From the NCBI GenBank assembly GCA_947034885.2, contig OX344751.2, forward strand, positions 36,445,582 to 36,509,581: a DNA stretch of 64,000 nucleotides. Reading direction: 5' to 3'. Below the pieces are notes generated by a model. That model saw only the letters and a program-made list of their open reading frames with translations, searched no databases and was not told where the DNA came from. A program made the position numbers and the translations under genes. Positions 34,176 to 46,140 of the stretch are shown piece by piece; the first letter of the stretch is position 1, and every line of letters starts with the position of its first letter. Origin of the DNA: Thuidium tamariscinum (lineage: Eukaryota > Streptophyta > Bryopsida > Hypnales > Thuidiaceae).

Positions 34176-35547
34176 CAGTGGGGTCCCAATCAAATGGCGT
34201 TTTTGAAATCGCAGTGAAGGAAATTTCAGTGCAGCCAACTTTGAGAGCCTCTTGAGAAATGAAAAATTGGTATTTTACTACGAAATTTTTACCACAGCAT
34301 CATCTTTAAGTTAATAACATTTTTGCCAAATTTCAAGGCCATAAGATTCACCATTAAAAAGTTATTCAAAATCTACCAACATGGGTAGTGGTGAGAAACA
34401 TTTCACTACTTTCAACTTTGACACCTTCCTAAGGATTGAATTTTTTTTCTTTTGCCATGAAATTTTTGTTATGAAATAATCTCTATATGTATAAAAAATT
34501 TCAAGGTAAAATTAAAAAAAAAAAAGATATTTGAAATCTCCCAAGAGGTGTATTTTTGTGAAAATTTTCACAATTGCCAACTTTCACACCCTCCCAAGGG
34601 CTAAAAAATTGGTTTCTTACCATGAATTTTCTTTTGTGAATTCATCTCTATGTTGATAATATGTGCTCCAAATTTCAAATTCAAATGAATTACCAAGAAA
34701 AAGATATACAAAATCTCCCAACATGTGTAGTTGTGAGAAAAATTTCACTATTGCCGACTTTGGCACCCTCCCAAGGGCTGAAAATTTTTCTATTTAACAT
34801 GAAATTTCTTGAATGAGATCAATTTTATGTCGATAATATATGTTCCAAATTTCAAGTTCAAAACACTTACCCAAAAAAAATATTCAAAATCTCTCAACAT
34901 GTGTAGTTGTGAGGTTGAGTTTTTACATCCGTATCAAACTTTGCTCCACAAAATAACACTATACTAAGGGCTCAAAAACTCCTCCTCACAACTACACATG
35001 TTGGGAGATTTTGTATATCTTTTTTTTGGTAATTCATTTGAATTTGAAATTTGGAGCACATATTATCAATATAGAGATGACTTCACAAAAGAAAATTCAT
35101 GGTAAGAAACCAATTTTTTAGCCCTTGAGAGGGTGTAAAAGTTGGCAATTGTGAAAATTTTCTCAAAAGTACACCTCTTGGGAGATTTCAAATATCTTTT
35201 TTTTTTTTAATTTTACCTTGAAATTTTTTATACATATAGAGATTGTTTCATGACAAAAAATTCATGGCAAAAGAAAAAAAACTCAATCCTTAGGAAGGTG
35301 TCAAAGTTGAAAGTAGTGAAATGTTTCTCACCACTACCCATGTTGGTAGATTTTGAATAACTTTTTTATGGTGAATCTTTTGGCCTTGAAATTTGGCACA
35401 TGTGTTATTAACATAAAGATGATGGTGTGGTAAAAATTTCATGGTAAAATACTAATTTTTCATTTTTCAGGAGGCTCTCAAAATTGGTTGCACTAAAATT
35501 TCGTTCATTGTGATTTCGAAAACGCCATTTTGATTGGGACCCCACTA
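34176..35547. mobile_element. Large foldback element, 1.37-kb hairpin
   Basis: Two arms of about 640-690 bp are inverted and nearly identical, starting CAGTGGGGTCCCAATCAAAT and ending with ATTTTGATTGGGACCCCACTA. The loop is near 34920-34985. TA flanks both sides (34174-34175 and 35548-35549). Within each arm a ~150-bp word (AATCTCCCAACATGTGTAGTTGTGAG and variants) recurs three times. TA sites and CAGT ends fit Tc1/mariner. A transcript across it would fold into a long double strand. Confidence 0.9.
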
Positions 35548-35639
35548 TACATCCTACCACGCACACAGCTTCTAATCTCACCTTGTTGGCATTAGAAGAA
35601 ATTTGATGGCAATGAAGGACCGTCTCAAGTTTGTTCCCA

Positions 35640-35995
35640 AAACGGTCTCCAATATCACTAGCCACTATTAGGCCACTATTAACCCGAAAAAACAAAATTG
35701 GGTCTTGAAATATGAAAAAAGTCAAAAAAAAAAGATTTCAAATTTTTTTCATTAATGATGTGGTAGCTTCTCAACCACGTAGGATTTCTATTCCTATAGC
35801 AAAAACTGCGTTTCCACAATCTTCCAATGCCCTCAAATTTCATCTAATGGCTTGACTTGCATTTGCTTGTGAGGCAAAACGTAAATGATGTGGTAGCTTC
35901 TCAACCACGTAGGATTTCTATTCCTATAGCAAAAGTTGTGTTCCCACAATCTTCTAATGCCCTCAAATTTCATCTAATGGCTTGACTTGCATTTG
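35640..35995. repeat. MITE remnant with 130-bp tandem duplication
   Basis: The words ATGATGTGGTAGCTTCTCAA at 35755 and at 35885 start two ~94 percent identical 110-130-bp units. The units differ mainly at AAAACTGCGTTTCC versus AAAGTTGTGTTCCC. The interior resembles the element at 18926-19286. Confidence 0.75.
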
Positions 35996-36179
35996 CAAAA
36001 CACGCATTGAACTCCTCAATCTCTAGTATATTTATCCACAAGTATTGAAGGACTAATTGCTTTTAGTAATGCTATTGCTAAAATACAAGAAGGAAGTACC
36101 CTCACAATATTTTTAAGTCTTTAGAGAAAAAAGGGAATTGACTTCTCGGTTCTTAGCCCGCACAATGCCCCTTCAAATC

Positions 36180-36183
36180 AAAA
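36180..36183 (-). terminator. Pol III T-run after tRNA-Ala
   Basis: TTTT on the minus strand, ten bases past the tRNA 3' end. It is the nearest RNA polymerase III stop signal. Confidence 0.55.
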
Positions 36184-36192
36184 TCGGATGAG

Positions 36193-36265
36193 TGGAGATG
36201 CGGGGTATCGATCCCCGTACCTCTCGCATGCTAAGCGAGCGCTCTACCATCTGAGCTACATCCCC
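36193..36265 (-). tRNA. tRNA-Ala(AGC)
   Basis: The 73-nt cloverleaf begins GGGGATGTAGCTCAGATGG and ends CGCATCTCCA. The acceptor stem pairs GGGGATG with CATCTCC and includes the G3:U70 wobble that identifies alanine tRNAs. The anticodon stem-loop is CTCGC-TTAGCAT-GCGAG with anticodon AGC. The T arm contains GATCGAT (TTCGA-type loop). A and B boxes are intact, there is no intron, and CCA is not encoded, as in nuclear tRNAs. It points away from the YOS1-like gene, whose start codon is 197 bp distant. Confidence 0.97.
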
Positions 36266-36461
36266 GTTTACACTGGCAATTCAAATATTGTATCGTATTC
36301 CGAGTTTAGAAGCTTCGATGGCAACCGCAACTCATTTAAAGGATTTATTTGAAAACTGTATACCAGAATCGACGACCTGTGAAGTTCGGGCACCAGCTCT
36401 CTGTCTCTGCAAGTCTTCGTGAACTGCTCGTGTTGCAGCGTGCAAGCGCAGGATTGCCGCC

Positions 36462-37325
36462 ATGGGGCTGTACCAGATCATGGAGGCCTTTCTGTTGATG
36501 GCCAACGGCGTTGCCATTCTCAACGAAGATCGCTTTCTTGCCCCTTGTAAGTCTCGCTCTATGTTGACACTTCCATCGCTCTTTCAAGCGAACAGTCGAT
36601 CTCTGGATTCGGAGCTGAATTGCGTGTATCGCAAGCTCTGATTGCCGAGTATTTGGGTTTTTGCAGATGGCTTGGGTATGGCCGACATCGGAAGCGGAAG
36701 GGTGTCCCCATTCAAGGTTCAGTTGATCGGACTCATTCACGCTGTGCAGTACTTGCGAGGTGAGAATCCCGTGCTTTGCTAAACCCTAAAACCAGTTGCA
36801 TCCTTTAGGTGATTCGGCTTTGCTTTTGTGGTTTAGGGTGGAAAGTGTTGCGTGACTTCACCGTTCTGGAGTTTCGTTGCTAGGTGCTAAAGTCGGATGA
36901 CCTAAAACAGGACTGCACTCTGATTTCTTGGTTTAAACGTGAAATGATTTTTGAGGGAAAGACGAATTGCAGCACAGTGCATCACACTTTGAATTAACGA
37001 ATTTGGAAGTTTGTATAAATAGTTATGGTTTTTCAAAATTGGTGGTTGTAGTGTTTTAAAGGCATTCCTACTTTAAAACGTAGACATTGAAAATTTCAAT
37101 ATGAACTGAGTGTGATTACGTAGGTGACGTACCTTAATCGTTTAGCTATTGTTAGGAGATTGTTGGTTATGGCTATTAGATTGACGATCAGATCCAGGTC
37201 AACTTGGGTAGGATTAGTCCTTGCCGCCGTGTTTTGATACTTTGAGGTGGAATCGTTTGTGTTTTGCAGTTCCACTGATAGTTGCCAATGGCATAGTTAT
37301 TGTGAGCAAGTTGCTGTTTGGCTGA
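36462..37325 (+). CDS. YOS1/IER3IP1-like ER-Golgi transport protein
   Basis: A 77-aa membrane protein of the Yos1 family, which works with Yip1/Yif1-type proteins in COPII vesicle traffic from ER to Golgi. Exons: 36462-36546, 36667-36759 and 37270-37325, all with GT-AG introns (120 and 510 bp). The product starts MGLYQIMEAFLLMANGVAIL, then NEDRFLAP, a short loop, the conserved LIGLIHAVQYLRVPLIV, and ends KLLFG. Two hydrophobic segments (about residues 3-21 and 60-75) frame the loop, as in the family. The NEDRFL and LRVPLI motifs and the length (plant members 76-80 aa) make the assignment firm. The ATG has a favourable context (GCCATGG). Confidence 0.95.
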
Positions 37326-38072
37326 TGCGCCTCCGTGTGGAGCACCTGCTGCTTGTTTTTTCATCGTCTTGGGAGCTTCAGTGGCGCACGAGGTTGTGTT
37401 GGTGTCTTCAACATGATTGACATGGTTTAGGGTCTAGAGATGTATATTAGGGTAGAATCAGAAATGGAATTAGCTTTACATATCCAGACTGCTCTTTCTG
37501 TGATAAAGTGTTTCCTGCACTGTGAGGGTGCACACTTTATTTCCAATTCGTTTGGACCATGTTTGTGTACTGCTTTACAACATGATTCCAACTTCTCACC
37601 ATTCACCTTTCTGATTGTATATTGTGTTAGCCAACTCTCTTAATTGTGATGCAAATCAACTGTGCATGAAGCTGTATGCTTGTGCCTCAAGTACCTTATA
37701 TTGGAGAGGCCACAAGATGGTGCTTGAATGCTTGCGTATCCTATGTACATGATATTCTATATAATCCAAAACTGTCCTGCCATAGGTTCTCTTAGATTCC
37801 TACGAAAGAATGGTATATTTCTCGTCTACAGTTATTTCTAGAAAAGTGCCTGCATGGGAGGCAAAATTGCATCACTTTGTGGTTGGTCAGCACTGATAAC
37901 ACTTTGCACAATTTTGGCAGTTCTTGAAGATTTAACTTAGTTGAAACTGCCTTTCAAGAATGAATGGTTTAAAATAGTATATGAAACTTGCCTTTTTGAG
38001 TGTCCAGATTTGAAACAGTTTTTGAGGCAATGCTTTGCAATCTACGAGCCATGTGACCTATATTTGACATTA
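37326..38072. other. 3' flank of the YOS1-like gene
   Basis: Probably 3' UTR followed by intergenic DNA. There is no clear poly(A) signal that I can single out, and the open frame at 37440-37643 has no support. Confidence 0.35.
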
Positions 38073-38218
38073 ACCCATTAAGGACCAGGTCGATGACTAG
38101 TTGATGACTCTAGGTGAAAATGATAGGTTTTCATTAGTAGTCACTTCAGTTGCTAATGAAAACATGTCATTTTCAACCAGATATTCATTTGCAATCATCG
38201 ACCTGGTCCTTAATGGGT
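38073..38218. mobile_element. Short ACCCATTAAGG-family MITE (146 bp)
   Basis: The TIRs are ACCCATTAAGGACCAGGTCGATGA and its exact inverse (24 bp), with TA on both sides (38071-38072 and 38219-38220). The interior is also largely palindromic. This is the best-preserved TIR pair of the family in the window. Confidence 0.9.
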
Positions 38219-39092
38219 TAAGTATGAATCAAGGAGGTAAGTGGTCAAAGTGCGATGGTACCAAGGAGTTGAAATGGCACTACTTAGATCGCAGCTCGAA
38301 GATCCAAGCATACAAGAAATGTAATTACCTGGGCAATCTATTCTCATGCTCATGAAAACAATACACTACTTGTCAATTGAAACTTGAAGAGAAGAAGAGT
38401 CATAGACATTTCAAAAAAATGGATTCAAGCATCTCTATTTATCACTTATTTGGACTCTAAGCTCTTGTGCATTATCAGAGGCATTATTGGTTGATGATCT
38501 AGTGCCACCACTTGAAGGGATAGGATACAAGCCTATATAGATCCATGCATCAAATAGCTTGAAACCATCACATTTCAAATATAATGTGTGATTCTCACAC
38601 AAGTGTAGAAAATTTGCACTTCATACTCCCTTAAACAAGCCTATATAGACCTGTGCGTCAAACAAGCTTGAGACTATGATGTTTCAAATATGATGTGTAA
38701 TTTTCATGAACGCAAGTACAAAAAATTTGCACTTCAAATTTCTTTAAACAATCCAATGACTAATGAACTTTTAACAAATCCTTTGCATTACAAAAAGGCT
38801 CAGGTTTGCATAAAGAAGACAACTTGTGAATCAATCAAATGCAGAGCACCATTGTAATAAGTTACCATTGTCATCTAATGCAATTGAATAACTCCATTAT
38901 TATTGGGGATCTCAAAGCTAGCAATTTCATTACAACCGTTCTAAATTTTTTTTAAACTAAAACTAAGAAGGAAAAATAATTGTGCTAAGTTGGGTAACCA
39001 AGTTGCAAATCACAAAGTCAAATATCCCTATTGAGCATCGATAGATACCTAGCTCTATTGCAAAGATGACGTGGGAAGCTAAGAGAATCAAT

Positions 39093-39168
39093 ATGCTCTT
39101 GGAGGCGAGGGCCATCAAGCTTGAGTTCAAAATCAATCACCTTGGTAATCCCTCACCTCCAAGAGCAT
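39093..39168. repeat. Inverted repeat
   Basis: ATGCTCTTGGAGGCGAGGG at 39093-39111 faces CCCTCACCTCCAAGAGCAT at 39150-39168, with one mismatch in 19. The 38-bp loop gives a possible stem-loop. No gene context explains it. Confidence 0.7.
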
Positions 39169-40103
39169 TAATAATCGTTCAGAGAATGTATTGCAATATG
39201 TTTACCATGACATTTCTTTTCTTTGTTCTTTTTTGACACAAATGAATAAATTCAAGTGCAAACAAGGTGCAATCTTTTAAAGAATCTTAACAAGGTCATA
39301 TTCAAACTTTTTTTTTCTAATTTTATTTATTTTAAACCAACACATGCAAAGCTCTTCTCTAATTCTAGTCATACAAATTGTAACCCTATTTAAATTATAC
39401 TTTGTAAAACATAATCAGTTGAAAAATCATTTTTGAACTATGAAACCTTGGTCCTTTTCGGATTAAATGGATATGAAGTTAGGATAAATTCATGTTTTCT
39501 TGGCAAGGGTAGTGGGGAGAGCTTACTATGAGGCCTCACAAATCAAGCGGAAACGCATACTAATCCGAGTAGCCTGAACTACCAACATGCTACTGCATTC
39601 TGCACTAGTACTTTTGCAAGCCAAAGAGATGGCCGCTTGCAAGGAAGCTTCAGGTTTAGATGGGATGCAAAGGCAAGCCAAGAATTTACGAGTAGGGTTT
39701 GATGCATAAAGGGCCAAGTCTGTGATTCTACAATTGCAGGCAAGAACTATCACTTGCTTTACAAATTATTTCATTGCACTCAACACTTTTTACCAATATA
39801 GCTAGATTTCCTTTGAAATCTTATACACATGTATGAGACAACAATGTAAAAAGTAGCCCATATTAATTAAGCTATCTTTCAAAATTATCCTCCCTTCCAA
39901 GCATTCACCAAAATGAAGTTGGGGAGAAGTAGCCAATTTGGGTGTATTTGACATTCCATTATTATAGGAAAAGAACATTTCAAGTCTAGATAACAATGGA
40001 ATGTGATCAATGCGACAAAGATATTGAAGCTCCAATGAATGCAGAAAATGAAGGATGGTTGTTTCTTACTTGATTATTACAACTACAAAAACAAATCACA
40101 AAC

Positions 40104-40903
40104 ATGAGGTGCGCAGAGATAGATTGCGCTAATGTACTGGACTCCAATACACCCACCTTGGATGCAAGCTTAGTGCAAATTTTTCATAAGACCAAGAACA
40201 CCCATCTTGTGGAATTACACTTCAAAAACCTCTTGAAGCCCACGCAAGAAGAGAAGGCAATATTCACCAATCAGGTACATGTAGAAGACCCCAACACCAC
40301 ATCCAATCAATCACTTTGGAAATCAAGTCCCTATCGAAGACTTCTGAATGGAAAAAACTAGCTCTTAAGAATGCAAATATCTACATCTCAACGGGAATGG
40401 TTTGCAAATGGCAGCTTAAAAACTTGGGAAATGTCATTAACATCAAGAATCGTCACACTATAGAACTGAAGATGGTTGAATTTGATGCCAAAAATTCGTG
40501 AATGACTGCCAAGAAGGAGCTTGATGAAGTAGGTGAGACTTTTAATAATGGCTCCAATGTAATCCTATTTCAATTGTGTCATTCAACATACCCAAACTCA
40601 AGCAAATTTGTTTTCAAAAAAATGAGATTTGATTTCAGCTTCAAAAGCTTTTAAACAATGTCATAATTAAAGAGAGTCATTCTTCCCTACATTTCAAAGG
40701 AGTTTGATTTCCTTGTGGTAATGGATGTCGATGCTATGACAAGCATGTACACTCGATACTTGTTTCAGGAGAAGCAAACCATTTATCTAGAAAATGTAGT
40801 CAAGGATCTTCAAATGCTTTTGTCCCAATTGATTAATAGAGCTGAAATAGTTCCCAAGGTATTGAACCAACATCCAGAACCTATGGTCCCAAAAATACTA
40901 TGA
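40104..40903 (+). pseudogene. Decayed coding-like stretch, function unknown
   Basis: Three plus-strand open frames follow each other: 40104-40361, 40316-40501 (next frame) and 40715-40903. They read as continuous protein-like sequence if a frameshift near 40320-40350 and stops near 40500-40670 are ignored. Codon composition is less AT-biased than the surroundings. I recognise no domain. Minus-strand frames at 39526-39753 and 39802-40035 are similarly protein-like, so orientation is uncertain. It may be a decayed gene or transposon. Confidence 0.3.
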
Positions 40904-42553
40904 ATCCATGGTTTAAGTATGTGACAAGTGAGTTAACCCTTAAAGAATGTTGCGACCCAGATTCTTTGCTAATCATCTTCCTATGTAGAACAAAAGTGTA
41001 GTTGTTCATCCTTGGAATTTTGTGCCAAAAGGGGGATCATGCACAATAGTTTGACCTCTAATCAATACTTTTGGTTTTTATAAAATGAATGATGTCATAT
41101 GGTAACAAAAGGGATGGTTTCTACAGTCATGAGTTAGGTCTTAAAGCATTATAATCAAAGTGTGGCAATTGTGCATGATATTTCTAGGAGGTCATTCCAA
41201 AAAAGGTCATATGAAAGAAGTCCGAATGTATATTAGAAAGCATCCTAGACTCTGAATAATTGACAATAAAGATAAACACAACATTTACACGTTTAATAAT
41301 TTCTCTATTCAAAAAATATAAAGTATATAGTGTATTTCTTTAGGTAAAGGTAGACATATTAGGTATTCTCAAGCATCTATCTAGAATCATACCCTTAAAA
41401 GTCTTGAAAATAAGTATTCACTTTTAATTCAAGATATTCAATCCATGTACATTAAAATTAGGGCATGGTATTAGAAATGTACTATTTGAGAGACTTCGAA
41501 AAGTCATAAGTATTTTCTATGATATCCAAAAAGTGTACAATGATTAAGTATTTTGGATCCTTCATCTAATTGCCAATAAAATCTCAAAGTATGTATGGCA
41601 ATTTAATAATGGACTGAACTAGAATGTAAGACTTAAGTGCGTAATTTCTAGGCCCTCCTACCTCCTATAAGTTACATATTTACAATATTTAAACTCAAGT
41701 ACAACAAACTATTTCTAAAGATTAACTTCAAAATCCTAACCTATATAGGCCTATCAGACAAAAGAATCCTTACCAATCCATGAAGCATACAAGCTTATGG
41801 ACCATATAGAAGATGCCATCCATGGAATCTCCGTCAACACTCGAAGTCGCAAAAACTCCTATCTACTCATCCTCCTTGTCCGAGGTATCAAGAAATTGGT
41901 AGAGAAGCTACACGCTGGTACTGAAGGACTTGTAAAAAACTTTGAAATCACGACCTAATTGCTTTATTTGAGAAGATACTATAGAATTGCTAAATAACTT
42001 TGTATATTTGTCAGACTTGAAGAATTACTAATCTTAGGCTTTTGTAATCCTCAACAATTGCTCTCATTGAGTGAATGTGTAAGATTCTAGATTCTAAGAA
42101 CTTGCTAGATCCTAAAAAATTGCTAATTTGGTGAATTTGTGGTACAATCTTGAGGAATTGTTTATTTCACAAATTTGTTAAATCCTAAAGAATTGCTAAT
42201 TCACTCAATTTGTGAGATCACAAGTAATTGCTAATTCAATGAATTTGTAAGATTCTAGAAGAATATAAATTCCAAGAACTTGTGAACAATCCTAAAGATT
42301 TGCTAGAGAATATGGTGAATTTGCAAGGTCCTAATGAATCTTTCGTTTATGAATTTGAAATTTGTACTTTTGTTTCATTTTTTGGGAACTACAATAATAA
42401 TAAGCATTGCTTTCTTTGCACTCATGATAGGCTAAAAGGGGCTTTACAAGACAATTGGACACCATGCTCTCTATTGAAAATGGATTGATTATATTGCTCA
42501 AGGTAAGAAAAGGGATTCAAAACTAAACAAGCCCAATTTTTGTTTAGTAATTT

Positions 42554-42792
42554 CACTAGAAGAAATCCCTGTTTATTTCAACAAAACACGTTAGGAAGAT
42601 TGTGTTGAAACTGCGTTGGTGAAAACGCGGAAAAAACACAAAAAAAACACAAAAAAACGCGTTTTTTGTGTTTTTCTGCGTTTATTCAGCGTTTTCAGCG
42701 TTTTCCTGTGTTTTCAGCAACGCAGTCTCAACACAATCTTCCTGACGTGTTTTGTTGAAATAAACAGGGATTTATGCGTTTTTCTTCTAGTG
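42554..42792. mobile_element. CACTA-type foldback MITE (239 bp)
   Basis: It starts CACTAGAAGAAATCCCTGTTT and ends with the inverse, AAACAGGGATTTATGCGTTTTTCTTCTAGTG. The target duplication is TTT on both sides (42551-42553 and 42793-42795). The centre is rich in AAAACAC/GTGTTTT words that pair with each other. Confidence 0.9.
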
Positions 42793-43242
42793 TTTAGAAG
42801 GTTCGAAGTTGTTTAGGGCATTTCATAAACCCTAAATCTTAAAAATATTAACCCCCATTGATGGACCTCAGCTCATAGAACTTTTTATAACAAACTCTTC
42901 ATTTATATAGATACTTCTTTACTTATGTTAGAATCCAAGAAGTGATGGCCTAGTGGATATTCCTAGGGTTGAAGTAGGCATAGATATTACCACCCAACAA
43001 CTCAATTTCACTTTCATGTACTAGTAGTATACATTTTAAAATATAAATGTTTATTGTTAATTTTTTGAAAGAAGAATTTTTAAATGGATAGTAATAGGTA
43101 TATGTACCTTAAGGCATTAATTACAAGGGTAAATGATTGCAAGCTTAAAAATTGCACAAATGAGTAATTAATTTTTTTAACTCATCAAATATGAATATTT
43201 ATCAAACAAGGTAAACACACCTAATTGCAACTCTCAGTCTCT

Positions 43243-43459
43243 CACTATAAGAAACCCATGTTTTAGGTAACAAGCCCTCATTTTTTTTTAAAATTTTAGG
43301 TGATGTCAATGTGTACAACCCAATGTTTTTATATTGATAAGAACATCCAACATTACATCAATGTTGACATAAAAACATTGGATTGTAAACATTGACATCA
43401 CCTAAAATTTGTTTAAAATAATTGGGGCTTATTGCCTAAAACACAAGTTTTTTGTAGTG
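43243..43459. mobile_element. CACTA-type foldback MITE (217 bp)
   Basis: It starts CACTATAAGAAACCCATGTTT and ends AACACAAGTTTTTTGTAGTG. The target duplication is TCT (43240-43242 and 43460-43462). The architecture matches 7088-7303, including arms that meet at a palindrome around AACATTGATGTAATGTTGGA. Confidence 0.9.
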
Positions 43460-44556
43460 TCTATTACCAAAACCATCTTATCTAGATTTTTGTATAAAAT
43501 ATAAACCTTGTGAGGTGGATTTTAATCTCTCAGTTCTTTATTGGTTGAAATATCTTCATAAAATTACTTAAAGATAAGAGTAGTTAATATATATCATGAG
43601 TGAATTTGGTTAAATCTTTATTCTTGTGTGCACAACACTAATTGCTTATGTATGAGAAGTTTCATGTGAAAGAAAATGTAGTCTATAATTTTGTTGTTCA
43701 AAATACTAGAATCTAACTTACTTATAAATATATCAAAGCCCTCTTCTTGTTGGCTATAAAGCTCAAATGACAAAGCTAAGGATTGTAGATATTACAATTG
43801 ATTCCAAATTTTCTAAAATTAGTCTTTTAAATATTATAATTTAGAACCTTCAAATCAAAATTAAAGCTTGAATTGTGATTACGATACTTTGGAGCAACAA
43901 CTAGACAAGAAGATGACTTACTTGAAGGAGTTGCAAGAAGCAAAGCTCAAAAAAGCTCCACCAAGTAAAGAAAAATCATTCTTATAGTTTTAATTCCTAG
44001 CATTAAAACAAAAAGTAATGAAAGGTTCTACTCTTGGAACCTATATATCTAATTATATATATAATTGTAATGACCTAATAATATATTGTGTCATAAAATA
44101 ATGTAAATCAAACTTTTTTTATTGGTGTTTTTTACAATCTTTTCAAATATTCTTAAATGAGTCATTGTTACTTCTATAAGTATTAAAGAATCGACTATAG
44201 ACCATTTAAGTTTCTTAGAAGTTAATCCTTAAAGCACAAGTGAAAGTGAGAATAATTTTGTAGTTTACATCAACTTTCAAATTATATTTCTATTTTTCAA
44301 AAATATTGCATACAATTCCTTATTAATATAAGAATATTTTGTTATCATCATTGAAACTTTGTAAATAATTTATTTCAACACCTTAACATATAAAAGCAAG
44401 TATCCTTGACCATTTGGGCTTTAATTAGTTCTCTTATTTTATGGATCAATATAAATATTGTCATTTTACAATTAAAATGTATTTAAAAGAATAACATGTA
44501 CTAGACCATTTGTTCTAAATAGTACCAATCAAAGTAGTGAAAATATGTAATGTTGT

Positions 44557-44940
44557 TTGTATATGAATGTTGCAAACAATATTAATGTTGAATTTAACCA
44601 TAGTTCAAGAAGAAAAAGGTTCTTTGAAGATGATGGTAGCATAAGATATCACAGGCATACAAAGAAAATTATTGATGAATTAAAGGTTAAGAATGAAGAA
44701 CGAAAATGTCTAATATACCTCCAACAAAGTCAACTTATTAATTGTAGAGGTACATCAAAATTTGTAATAAATATTAATTTTTCTATCATCGTCTTTCACG
44801 AGGTTTCAGATATTAAAGAGCAATCATCAACCATTGAGATGATGAAAGTAATAAACAATGTTATACATGCCAATCAATACTTGTCTTATCTCAAAGAAGA
44901 TTTTGATTGCATAAATACATTCCCTATGCAAGAGTCATAA
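44557..44940 (+). other. Unidentified open frame, 127 codons
   Basis: The longest open frame between the YOS1 and ALY genes. The predicted protein has charged, Lys/Glu-rich and Asn/Ile-rich parts and no signal peptide or motif I know. The AT-rich codons and lack of neighbours leave it equally likely to be chance or a transposon remnant. Confidence 0.2.
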
Positions 44941-45462
44941 TTATTGAAAACACTTTTAAATCCTTTTTATATTCAAGGAATTCCCATCACTTGATTCCAA
45001 GTTTTTGTATTCATCTTCAAATACCTCTCAAGTTTTGATCATATTTTCAATCATTTGTCTAGTGATGTCTATCCAAGGAGACTAGTTGAGTTTGTAAAGA
45101 TATTATAACTTGTATGAGGCAATGATTGTGGAGAGTAATCTATTGAAAGCTATCTTTACAGATCTTTCTAGATGTTTTTCCTTTCAAGCATCCACCAAGA
45201 TTAGTTTGAATTTTCTTGGTCAATCTAAGTAAGAGCATAAGCATCTTTATCAATATTATACTATATTTGAAAACTATAACCATTTATGGATAGTGTAAAT
45301 TAAGAGTTTTTTCATCTTATTGATCTTAGGTTGCAATTTTATCTCAAAAAAAAGAACAAGTGATATTAGGATTACTTACCTCTATATATTAGAAGCGAGA
45401 CTTTATGTTAACTACAACAAAAAAAACTTAGGATTATGCAAAGGAATGGCAAATATGTTTTT

Positions 45463-46140
45463 TAATGATTGTTAGAAACACTTGTACTATTTACTATGTT
45501 TTCATGATTTTTTCAAGAGTACTTTAGAATTAGAAAAATAATATTTAAGAAACTTAAAAAATATGACCAATATATATACCTTTAAGACAAAGGTGACCAC
45601 CAAAAGAAATGTATAGAAATTTTTTCTAAGTAGGAGAACTAGAAAAGTGTAGACAATACATACTTTGATGTTTTAAAGAATAAAAATAAAATTTACTTTT
45701 GCAACAACTTTATAGAGATCGCCAACTACTAAAAAAACTTACCAAAATCATTTTTTATATGTTCCAAAATGCAAGTAAAAAGAGGTTTCTATTTGTGGAC
45801 TTCTACACCATATAAAAATAATTATTTTAAAAATTCCTTTGGCCATTAGCTACAAGTCTACTAGAATACCATCTCCTCCAAATTTCAACTCAAAATTTGT
45901 TTTTTGGGGGTGCTAAATAGTACTAAAAATATACAAATTGGCAAGTATGACATTTAATTGGGGTCTTTTTTTTAAATAGTTAATTATTTTTTTAAACTAT
46001 AAAAAAATTAGACAAGGTGTATAATAATCATGAGTACCATCTCTATACATCTTGAGTCAAAATACAAAAGTTATGGCCAAAAAAAAGATCAATACATGTT
46101 GTGTGTTACAAAATAGTATAAGTGTTTCTTGCAATCACCC
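45463..46140. mobile_element. GGGTGATTGC-family TIR element (678 bp)
   Basis: The right end CTTGCAATCACCC and its adjoining ACACTT word match 6139-6872 and 25505-25780. The left end is mutated (TAATGATTGTTAGAAACACTTG). The flanks are TTTT and TTTG. It is related in sequence to 6139-6872 throughout. Confidence 0.7.

Noticed and set aside
40933-40950. TTAACCCTTAAAGAATG as a further member of the ACCCCTAAAGG family
   Set aside because: Only one end is visible and no matching right end was found within 2 kb.
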